Of a stretch of DNA of 13,365 nt, positions 1 through 7,227 are shown piece after piece. Positions within the stretch are counted from its first letter, which is position 1. Every line of letters starts with the position of its first letter. Under the pieces are notes generated by a model. It did no database searches. It saw nothing but the letters and a program-made list of their open reading frames with translations, and was not told the origin of the DNA. Where the stretch lies: positions 1-13,365 of the forward strand of contig CAZHTS010000114.1 of NCBI GenBank assembly GCA_964535315.1, in the 5' to 3' direction. Position numbers and translations under genes: made by a program. The DNA is from CAZHTS01 sp964535315. Its GTDB lineage: Bacteria > Chloroflexota > Anaerolineae > Anaerolineales > Anaerolineaceae.

Positions 1-1
1 G

Positions 2-23
2 CCCTCGCCCTCGAGGGCGAGGG
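2..23. repeat. 22-bp perfect palindrome (GC-rich hairpin)
   Basis: The two 11-base arms, CCCTCGCCCTC and GAGGGCGAGGG, are exact reverse complements with no spacer. As RNA the few central bases would form the loop of a GC-rich hairpin. No T-run follows on either side, so it is not a typical intrinsic terminator. It may be the end of an upstream gene's transcript or a dispersed intergenic repeat; the window edge prevents a decision. Confidence 0.6.
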
Positions 24-133
24 AGTCGGAGAGGGGCAGCGGGGCGAAATTTTCCGGGTGTGCAACCGATTCGCCCCCGCCAGCGTATATATGAAGTGAA
101 TCTGCCGCCAGCCAAAAACCGGCAAACAAACAG

Positions 134-139
134 TATAAT
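134..139 (+). promoter_or_regulatory. Candidate -10 box for the ATPase-kinase operon
   Basis: A perfect TATAAT stands 42 bases before the chosen ATG at 182. There is no convincing TTGACA-like -35 at 16-18 bases upstream and no TG extension, so the call rests on the -10 alone. It is the best promoter-like element in the 1-181 leader. It predicts a start near 146 and a leader of about 36 bases. Confidence 0.4.
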
Positions 140-171
140 AGTACCATGTGAATTTCCCCTTAGCCGGTATT

Positions 172-175
172 GGAG
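172..175 (+). promoter_or_regulatory. Ribosome binding site GGAG fixing the start at 182
   Basis: GGAG lies six bases before the ATG at 182. The in-frame TTG at 170 would put this site inside the coding sequence and has no site of its own, so the ATG at 182 is preferred. Confidence 0.65.
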
Positions 176-181
176 TTGCTT

Positions 182-2176
182 ATGATTAAAAATCCCTTTT
201 TCAACCGCCAACGGATCACCGACCCGGCTTTCTTCGTTGGCCGTCAGATCGAAATCGAAACCCTGTACAGCACCATGGTCACCCACCAGTGTCGTTCGCT
301 GATCGGCGAACGCAAGATGGGCAAATCGTCGCTGTTAACTTACATCGCCCAGGCTGATACCATGCGCCAGCACGGCCTGGACCCCGAGCGACATCTGATC
401 CTGTACTTCGATCTGGAAGGGATGGCTTCGGCGGCGTTGGCCGATTTCTGGATCGAGGTGCTGGACGCTCTGGCCATGCGCCTGCCCGAAGGAGACCTGC
501 GCCAGATGGTGCAGCGCCTGGCGGATGGCGAAGACGTGCGTTTCATGGCGGTGCGCCGCCTGCTGCGGCGGGTGCGCGACGCCGGCTATGAATTGATCCT
601 GTGCCTGGATGAATTCGAGTCGCTGGCGCGCAACCCGCGCTTTGAGCCCGATTTTTACGGCGAACTGCGCAGCCTGGCGGGCGAACTGGGGCTGGTGTAC
701 ATCACCGCTTCCAAACGCAGCCTGTACGAACTGACCTACGAACATTCCGATACCCTGTCCTCGCCCTTCTTTAACATCTTCTCGGAAATTCCGCTCACCA
801 CGCTCACCGACGCCGACGCCGACGCACTGCTGGCGCGCATCTCGGCTTACGGCGGCGGGCAGGCGCTGTGCCCCGAAGAAATTCAGTTCGGGCGCAGCCT
901 GGCCGGCAACCACCCCTTCTTCCTGCAAATTGCCGGTTCGCACCTGTGCGCCACCCCCGGACGCGGCCAGCCGCGCCTGCCCGAGGGCTACCGCGACGTA
1001 CGCAAACGCTTCCTGGCCGAGGCCGAAGATCACTACCGCTATCTGTGGGCGCAGCTCTCTCCCACCGAGCAATTCGCCCTGTCGCACCTCTCGCAGGCCT
1101 CCGAGCCGGTCATCCGCATTCTGCGCATCAAAAGCCTGATCGAAGAAAAAGATGAAAAGCCCGCCCCGTTCAGCGAGACGTTCGGCGAATTTCTCAAACG
1201 CCAGCGCGGCGACGCCGAAACCTCGGCGCCCGTCAGCGTACCGCCGCCGCCGTCCCGGTCGACGCCGGTCGTCACCGGGCCGTTGGGCAGAACCAAGAGC
1301 GACATGATCGGGCGTATGCTGGGCAGCTATCGCGTGGTTTGCCCGCTGGGCCAGGGGGGCATGGCCGAGGTATTCAAGGGTTACCACCCGGCCCTCGACC
1401 GCTATGTGGCGCTCAAAATCCTGGCGCCGCGCTTTGCCGCCGATCCGGAATTTTACGAGCGTTTTCAGCGCGAGGCGTCGGCCGTGGCGCGCCTGAACCA
1501 CCCGAATATCGTGCAGGTATTTGACTTCGGCTCGATCGAAGATATCACCTACATGGTCATGGAATACGTTGCCGGCACCACCCTCAAGGAGCGTATCCGC
1601 AGCCTGCGCGAACACAACGAACGGATCGCCTACCCCGAAATCCTGGCCATCACGCGCAACATTGCCCAGGCGTTGGATCATGCCCACCTGCACGGTATGG
1701 TACACCGCGACGTCAAACCGGCCAACATTCTGTTGCGCATGGGTGAAAACCGTGACGCCGCCAGCCAACCCTCCGACAGCACCCTGTTGCTCGACAATTA
1801 CGCCGTCCTGACCGATTTCGGCGTGGTCAAGATGCTGCGCGGGGTCAAATTCACCGCCACGGGCATCACCATGGGCACCCCCGATTACATGTCGCCCGAG
1901 CAGGCGCGCGGCGATGACGTGGATCAGGCCAGCGACATCTACTCGCTGGGCGTGGTGGTGTACGAAATGCTGGTTGGACAGCTGCCGTTCTCGGCCGACA
2001 CGCCCCTGGCAGTGCTGCTCAAACACATGACCGACACGCCGCCCCTGCCGCGCAGCCTGGCGCCACACCTGCCCGCGCCGGTGGACACGGTTTTTGAACG
2101 CGTGTTATCCAAAGAGCCCGGAGAGCGTTACGCCACCGCCAGTGAATTCTGTGCGGCTCTGGAGTCCATTTTATGA
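182..2176 (+). CDS. STAND/AAA-type ATPase fused to Ser/Thr protein kinase
   Basis: This is a 664-residue soluble signalling protein. Residues 1-345 form a STAND/AAA-like NTPase: an FVGR box at 18-21, Walker A GERKMGKS at 42-49, Walker B ending in CLDEFE (Asp143, Glu144), a GNHPFF motif at 242-247, and what looks like a short winged-helix remnant at about 295-342. A Pro/Ser-rich linker (349-375) leads into a complete Hanks-type kinase (about 380-664): glycine loop GQGGMAEV, Lys412, HRDVKPAN with catalytic Asp510, DFG at 545-547 and SPEQ in the activation segment. No signal peptide or membrane span is seen, so it should be cytoplasmic. The ATPase may act as a nucleotide-dependent switch that oligomerises and activates the kinase, an inference from STAND biology. 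Its TGA overlaps the next ATG, implying translational coupling to the membrane ATPase downstream. All catalytic residues looked for are present. The substrate is unknown. Confidence 0.9.
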   Translation: MIKNPFFNRQRITDPAFFVGRQIEIETLYSTMVTHQCRSLIGERKMGKSSLLTYIAQADTMRQHGLDPERHLILYFDLEGMASAALADFWIEVLDALAMRLPEGDLRQMVQRLADGEDVRFMAVRRLLRRVRDAGYELILCLDEFESLARNPRFEPDFYGELRSLAGELGLVYITASKRSLYELTYEHSDTLSSPFFNIFSEIPLTTLTDADADALLARISAYGGGQALCPEEIQFGRSLAGNHPFFLQIAGSHLCATPGRGQPRLPEGYRDVRKRFLAEAEDHYRYLWAQLSPTEQFALSHLSQASEPVIRILRIKSLIEEKDEKPAPFSETFGEFLKRQRGDAETSAPVSVPPPPSRSTPVVTGPLGRTKSDMIGRMLGSYRVVCPLGQGGMAEVFKGYHPALDRYVALKILAPRFAADPEFYERFQREASAVARLNHPNIVQVFDFGSIEDITYMVMEYVAGTTLKERIRSLREHNERIAYPEILAITRNIAQALDHAHLHGMVHRDVKPANILLRMGENRDAASQPSDSTLLLDNYAVLTDFGVVKMLRGVKFTATGITMGTPDYMSPEQARGDDVDQASDIYSLGVVVYEMLVGQLPFSADTPLAVLLKHMTDTPPLPRSLAPHLPAPVDTVFERVLSKEPGERYATASEFCAALESIL

Positions 2177-5100
2177 TTAAGAAAAGCCTGGTCATGGGCA
2201 TACTCGTTGGCATGGTGCTGACCGTGCTGCTCCTGTATCCCACCTATTCCTTACTGGTTGTGCGCATGGCCAACACGGCCGGCATTCCGCTTCAGACCAT
2301 CAGCAGCGAGCTGCGCCTGGGGGTGGTGCAGGTGTCCGTTTCTCTGCTGGTAACGCTGGCCTGCACCTCGCTCTTCACCCTCACCGTCCTCGCCCTCGGC
2401 CCGGCTGCTGTGCTGCGCTCGGGGGCGTACGATCTGCGCCCCGGCGCCATTTCCGGCGGGGTGGCAGGGGCTTCGGCCGGCGTGACGATCTACATCATGC
2501 TGCTCTGCCCCACCAACGCCATCCTCGCCGCTCGTTCGATCTTTCAATACAATCACCTGTATCGTTCCATCCAGACCTACCCGGAAACGATGGTGGTTGA
2601 GTTTGCCCGCGCCGTACTGCTGGACAGCCTTACCTACATCCTCATCACCGTACTGGCCCTGATTGTCGTCGGGGCGCTCGAAGGCGCCCTGACCGGTTGG
2701 CTATTGCGCTCGCGCAATCCGGAGCAAAAGCAGCTCACCCTGCTGGATATTCTCCCCACCCGCCGCGATCATCGCCGCTGGTACCGCTTCTCCGAAGACG
2801 TGTTCCTCTCGGGCCTGACGGTTGGGGTGCTGGTGGGCATCTTGCTGCTGCTCACCAACATCTGGAAGACCGCCTATTTGCAGGCCGACACCCCCGAGGG
2901 GGCGCTGTTGATGTCCACCCTGCAGCAGGCGCTGGCCGGAACGCACCTGGACAACATCCTGCAAAAATCGGCGTTTTCGTTCCTGACCCCCTTCGTCTTT
3001 CTGGCAACCGGCCTGGCCGGTCTGGTGGCGGCCATTCTGCCCAAAGACCCACCCAAACGCTTTCACTCGCGCGTTCAGGCGGCCATCATCGCCGGAACGA
3101 CGGTGGGCATTGTCATGTCGATCTTAATCATCGCCAGCGAGCAATTCTCGGTGGCGCTCTTCCCACAGACGCTGCCGCTGCAAACCGGCAGTGGGCCGGC
3201 GGCTTTTAGCGCCGCCGACCTGGAAATGCTGGCGCGCCCGCCGGTGCGCGTCCTGATCATGTATCTGCTGCCGCTGCCGACGTTATTGTTTATCACCCTG
3301 GCCTGCACGCTGATCGGCGCAGTGGAGGGTGTGGTGTATGGCGCCATCCTGATGGCTTTCCAGATACGCCCGGTCGACCGCGCCTATCGTATCCTGCGCG
3401 AGACGGTGCGCCACCCCGATCTGACCCTGCCGCGCCTGTATCATGTCTTTCAGGCCGATTGCGCCGCCTCGCAAACGCTGGCGCACCTCTATTTTTATTG
3501 GGGCGCCATGCCCGACCGTTCACAGATGGTGGCCGCTTACCACACCCTGGCGACCGCCCCAGAACGCACCCCTGAGGCGCTGCAAACCATCACCACCATC
3601 CTGGACGCCCATCCGGATTGGAAGATGCGCGCCGAAATCAGCGCCCTGCACCGCATCTTCTCTCTGGGGTTGGCGGCGCGCACCCTATCGCAGGTTGCCG
3701 CCATCCACCCCATGCCCGAGACGCAGACTTCCTCGCTGCCCTCCACCCTGGCGCGCATCGGCGAGCACCTCACCCGCATCCTCAGCGAGTTGAAAAAGGT
3801 GGAACGGGTGGACGACCTGAGCGCCAAGATCATCTTTCTCAATAACTCGCTGGAAAACCTGCGCATGGCGCGCCTGTTTTGCGAGATGGGCGAACGCGCC
3901 AGCGGCTGCCAGAGCCCTTACCCTGAACTGGGCGTGCTGCGCCGCCTGCTCGACCAGTGGGAAGCCACGGTGCTCTCCTCGATTAAAGACTTACAGGGCA
4001 GCGCCGATTTGAGCGCTCAGTTGGTTACCCGCCGTTTCACCTACGAAACGCGCCTCAACCTGACCATTGCCATCCGCAATCAGGGGTTGAACGTGGCCGA
4101 GGCGGTGCGCATTCTGGTCAGCGGGCAACCCGGCGAATACGAAGTGGTTGAAGCCAAAATTCCCGCCATCGAGATTCTTGCCCCGCAGGAGCAGTGCGAG
4201 GTGACCTTTACCATCAAGCCGCTGGTCAAGGCGCCCATGCGCATCGAATGGCAGGTGTTGTTCCGCGACACGCTCAACCCCGAGCGCGCCCTGGAGTTTG
4301 CCGATCAGATCGAATTCCTGGAAGAGGAAAAGCCCTTCCAGCGCATCTTCCCCATCCCCTATGTTACCGGCACTCCCTTGCAAAGCGGGCAGTTATTCGT
4401 CGGCCGCCAGGATGTGTTCACTTTTGTGCACGAACAACTGCTGGGCGCCTATCAGAACAACGTCATCGTGCTGCACGGACAGCGGCGCACCGGCAAGAGT
4501 TCGATCCTCTACCAGCTCAACACCGTCATGGCCGATACGCACTACTGCATCTTGATCGACATGCAGGGCAAGGCGGCGCGGGGCGAGGCGGATTTCCTGT
4601 ACTCGATTGCCGACGACATCGCCTACGCCCTCGAGAACCACGGCATCCAGATCGATCTGCCCGAACGCAAGGATTTCGAGGAATCCCCCGAGTTCTTCTT
4701 CCGCAACCGCTTCCTGCGCGGCGTGACCGCTCATCTGGGCGACAAGAACCTGCTGTTGATGTTCGACGAGTTCGAGGAACTGCAAAAGCGGGTGGAAGAC
4801 GGCAAACTGGGCGCGGATATCTTCCCCTATTTACGCAACCTGATGCAGCACGAAACCCGCGTCGATTTTGTCTTTGCGGGAACGCACAAACTGGAAGAAC
4901 TGGCGGCCGAATACTGGTCGATCCTGTTTAACATCGCCGCCTACAAACGCATCACCTTCCTTTCCAAAGAAGAGGTCACCCGGCTGATGACTCAACCGGT
5001 GCAGCCCTACGGGCTGGAATACGATCCGCTGGTCGTCGAGCGCGTCTATCAGGTTGCCGCCGGGCATCCCTATTTCACCCAGGTGGTCTGTCATGAAATG

Positions 5101-5481
5101 GTGGTGTATCACAACGAAACGCAGCGCAGTTACCTGACCGTCACCTGCCTGGACGCGGTGCTGGATCGGATCATCGAACGCGGCGAAGCGCACTTCAAGT
5201 ATATCTGGGCCGAGTCGGCCACCCACCAGCGCCTGATTCTGCTGGCGCTGGCCGAACTGCTCGAGATCAAGGACAGCGTGACGATCGAAGATATTGCCGC
5301 CCAACTGGAAAAACGCGGCCGCCCGCTGTCGGGCGAGGAACTGGCGCAGGCCGCCAGCGAGCTGGAAGCGCGCGACATCCTTTCGCGCGCCGGGCCGCGC
5401 AGCAATCTGTACCGCTTCAGCGTCGACCTGATCCGCCGGTGGATTTACGCCACCCGCCCATCCTACGCCAAGGTGCTTTAA
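2173..5481 (+). CDS. Polytopic membrane protein with C-terminal STAND/AAA ATPase
   Basis: The 1102-residue product starts at an ATG overlapping the previous stop (ATGA), with TGGAG eight bases upstream. About eight hydrophobic spans fall between residues 5 and 395 (near 5-30, 52-80, 92-112, 148-178, 208-230, 265-290, 303-323 and 360-395), which would leave the C-terminus in the cytoplasm. Residues 400-615 are mostly helical. Residues 620-715 look like a beta-sandwich of the CARDB/Ig kind, with alternating hydrophobics and an N-x-G turn. From 730 comes an ATPase: FVGR box 742-745, Walker A GQRRTGKS 769-776, Walker B ending in MFDEFE (Asp865, Glu866), GHPYF at 964-968, and a winged helix at about 1020-1095. 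It resembles the ATPase half of the upstream kinase fusion, so the two may bind each other. The membrane part matches no family I recognise. A receptor or scaffold role is inference. The gene ends eight bases from a convergent kinase gene. Confidence 0.85.
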   Translation: MIKKSLVMGILVGMVLTVLLLYPTYSLLVVRMANTAGIPLQTISSELRLGVVQVSVSLLVTLACTSLFTLTVLALGPAAVLRSGAYDLRPGAISGGVAGASAGVTIYIMLLCPTNAILAARSIFQYNHLYRSIQTYPETMVVEFARAVLLDSLTYILITVLALIVVGALEGALTGWLLRSRNPEQKQLTLLDILPTRRDHRRWYRFSEDVFLSGLTVGVLVGILLLLTNIWKTAYLQADTPEGALLMSTLQQALAGTHLDNILQKSAFSFLTPFVFLATGLAGLVAAILPKDPPKRFHSRVQAAIIAGTTVGIVMSILIIASEQFSVALFPQTLPLQTGSGPAAFSAADLEMLARPPVRVLIMYLLPLPTLLFITLACTLIGAVEGVVYGAILMAFQIRPVDRAYRILRETVRHPDLTLPRLYHVFQADCAASQTLAHLYFYWGAMPDRSQMVAAYHTLATAPERTPEALQTITTILDAHPDWKMRAEISALHRIFSLGLAARTLSQVAAIHPMPETQTSSLPSTLARIGEHLTRILSELKKVERVDDLSAKIIFLNNSLENLRMARLFCEMGERASGCQSPYPELGVLRRLLDQWEATVLSSIKDLQGSADLSAQLVTRRFTYETRLNLTIAIRNQGLNVAEAVRILVSGQPGEYEVVEAKIPAIEILAPQEQCEVTFTIKPLVKAPMRIEWQVLFRDTLNPERALEFADQIEFLEEEKPFQRIFPIPYVTGTPLQSGQLFVGRQDVFTFVHEQLLGAYQNNVIVLHGQRRTGKSSILYQLNTVMADTHYCILIDMQGKAARGEADFLYSIADDIAYALENHGIQIDLPERKDFEESPEFFFRNRFLRGVTAHLGDKNLLLMFDEFEELQKRVEDGKLGADIFPYLRNLMQHETRVDFVFAGTHKLEELAAEYWSILFNIAAYKRITFLSKEEVTRLMTQPVQPYGLEYDPLVVERVYQVAAGHPYFTQVVCHEMVVYHNETQRSYLTVTCLDAVLDRIIERGEAHFKYIWAESATHQRLILLALAELLEIKDSVTIEDIAAQLEKRGRPLSGEELAQAASELEARDILSRAGPRSNLYRFSVDLIRRWIYATRPSYAKVL

Positions 5482-5489
5482 ACCGGGCG

Positions 5490-7214
5490 TCAATCGGGCA
5501 GGGTCACCTCGCACAATCCCTTGGCGATCTCGCAGCGGCCGACCTCGACCTCGTTCCACAACACGCGGAAGTGTGTGCTGCCCGGCTGTGCCGGCCAGAA
5601 GAGATAACCGCTGTCTTTACGCGGCTGGTGCAGCACCAGGATGCGCCCGACGCATTCCACCGGCAGCAATTCCTGTTTGGCCTGCAGGATGCGCATCACC
5701 ATGCAATACCCCGGGCGCAGCTTGGGATAGATATCGCCCCACACCCGGCCTTCGAAACGGTCGATGGGCGCGTCGCTGGCATCCAGGCGCTCGATGGACA
5801 ACGGAAAGATCGGCCATTCCTGCTTGGAACGGTTGTACAGGTAGAAAGCGCCGTCGTCGTAATACAGGATCAGCAAATTACCGCGATCCGGCGGGGTGGT
5901 GGGCAGGGCCTGATCGGGGGTGGCGGTCAGTTCGCCGCGCTCAAGCACCACCGCCGTGGCCTCATCCGGCGTGGCGGAACGTGCGGCGGCCGGCGGCGCC
6001 AGGGTGGCCCCGGCAATGGCGGTTGCCGCCGGCGTCCTGGTTGCGGCGGCTGGCGGCGTCTCGTTCATGACGACCGCCGTGGGCTGGACGGGGGAGGAAC
6101 GCAAAAAGTTGAACCCGCCGCCCCACCAGGCCAGCAGCAGAAAAGCAGCCAGCAGCAACGGTAAGGCCACAAACGCCGCCAGCCAGCCATACCCTTTTTT
6201 GCGTTGGCCCATGTGGGTGGTGGACGCCCCAGGTGTTCCCAGTGGGTGCTGCGGATGCTGGTGGACGTACTCTTTGACCGCTGCGGCCACATCCAGATGG
6301 GAGAGGGTGCGTTCTGGGGCGCCCGTCCCGGCCGGCGGCGGCGGCAGAGCAATCAGCCCGGCCGGCGACTGCGCCCGGCCCGACAGGGCGTCTTCCAGCG
6401 CATCGATCAGTTCGGTACCGGTCTGGTAACGCTCCAACGGGGATTTGCTCAGCGCCTTGACCAGCACTTCCTCGACCGCCGGGTTGAGCGCCGGATTGAC
6501 CTGGCGCGGCGAAGGCGGCGCCTGGGTCAGGTGCTGCAATGCCAGCGACATGGGCGAAGGGTCGTCAAACGGCACCGCCCCGGTTAACATCTCATACAAC
6601 ATAACGCCTAAAGCGTATAAATCCGACTGGGGCACCGCCTGCGCCGAACTGCGCGCCTGCTCGGGGGCCACATAGTGCGGGCTGCCAAACACCTGGCCCA
6701 GCGTGCCCTGGGTGATATTGACCGCCAGGCCGAAATCGGTCAGCACCACCCGGCCATCGTCCGAGAGCATCACGTTGGAAGGCTTGACGTCACGGTGAAT
6801 GACGTTGTGGCGATGGGCGTAATCCAGAGCGGAGGCCACACAGTGTCCGATTCGCACCACATCGGCGTGCGGCAACAACTCACCGGCGTGGCGGTAGCGG
6901 TCCAGCAGTGCGCGCAGATCCGGCCCGCGGATGTACTCCATGGCAAAGTAATACAACCCGGCCTCGTCGCCGGCGTAATAAATTTGCACGATATTCTCGT
7001 GCCGCCAGCCGGCTATGGTGCGCGCCTCGTTGATAAAACGCCGCGCCAACGTGGGGTCGTCCTGGTAGCGGGCGTCGAACACCTTGACCGCCACCGGACG
7101 TTGCAGCTTCACGTCCCAGCCGTAATATACGCTCGCCATCCCACCGCGGCCCAATAACCGCTCAAGACGATAAATAGCCAGTTGGCGACCGATGAAAGCA
7201 TCCTGGGCTGCCAT
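5490..7214 (-). CDS. Transmembrane Ser/Thr kinase with extracytoplasmic sensor
   Basis: This is a 574-residue receptor-like kinase. The Hanks-type domain (about 8-275) has glycine loop GRGGMASV (22-29), Lys44, HRDVKPSN with Asp142, DFG 160-162 and APEQ at 183-186, so it should be active. A linker of about 65 residues leads to one membrane span (342-363), then a Pro/Ala/Thr-rich stalk (375-442) and an extracytoplasmic domain (445-574) with cysteines 504, 521, 561 and 568. That domain matches the C-terminus of the divergent kinase at 9664-11385, including the 17-residue interval between the first two cysteines; the pairs may form disulphides. The frame is open further upstream to 7274, but the ATG at 7214 has AGAGG five bases before it and avoids overlap with the acyltransferase-like gene that ends at 7228. 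The 13-base gap implies one operon. The ligand and substrate are unknown. Confidence 0.9.
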   Translation of the reverse strand: MAAQDAFIGRQLAIYRLERLLGRGGMASVYYGWDVKLQRPVAVKVFDARYQDDPTLARRFINEARTIAGWRHENIVQIYYAGDEAGLYYFAMEYIRGPDLRALLDRYRHAGELLPHADVVRIGHCVASALDYAHRHNVIHRDVKPSNVMLSDDGRVVLTDFGLAVNITQGTLGQVFGSPHYVAPEQARSSAQAVPQSDLYALGVMLYEMLTGAVPFDDPSPMSLALQHLTQAPPSPRQVNPALNPAVEEVLVKALSKSPLERYQTGTELIDALEDALSGRAQSPAGLIALPPPPAGTGAPERTLSHLDVAAAVKEYVHQHPQHPLGTPGASTTHMGQRKKGYGWLAAFVALPLLLAAFLLLAWWGGGFNFLRSSPVQPTAVVMNETPPAAATRTPAATAIAGATLAPPAAARSATPDEATAVVLERGELTATPDQALPTTPPDRGNLLILYYDDGAFYLYNRSKQEWPIFPLSIERLDASDAPIDRFEGRVWGDIYPKLRPGYCMVMRILQAKQELLPVECVGRILVLHQPRKDSGYLFWPAQPGSTHFRVLWNEVEVGRCEIAKGLCEVTLPD

Positions 7215-7216
7215 AC

Positions 7217-7224
7217 GCTCCTCT
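7217..7224 (-). promoter_or_regulatory. Ribosome binding site fixing the kinase start at 7214
   Basis: On the minus strand TAGAGGAG stands just before CGT-ATG. It sits inside the 13-base gap after the stop of the upstream gene and supports the start at 7214 over the longer open frame reaching 7274. Confidence 0.6.
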
Positions 7225-7227
7225 ATT

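Noticed and set aside
335..2068. 577-codon open frame on the minus strand opposite the ATPase-kinase gene
   Set aside because: It lies wholly antisense to a protein with intact ATPase and kinase motifs. Its translation is rich in Gln, His, Arg and Gly without any motif, as expected from the complement of a GC-rich coding sequence.
5439..6164. 241-codon open frame on the plus strand over the minus-strand kinase
   Set aside because: It is antisense to the sensor and stalk of a clear kinase, starts inside the membrane ATPase gene, and shows no recognisable domain.
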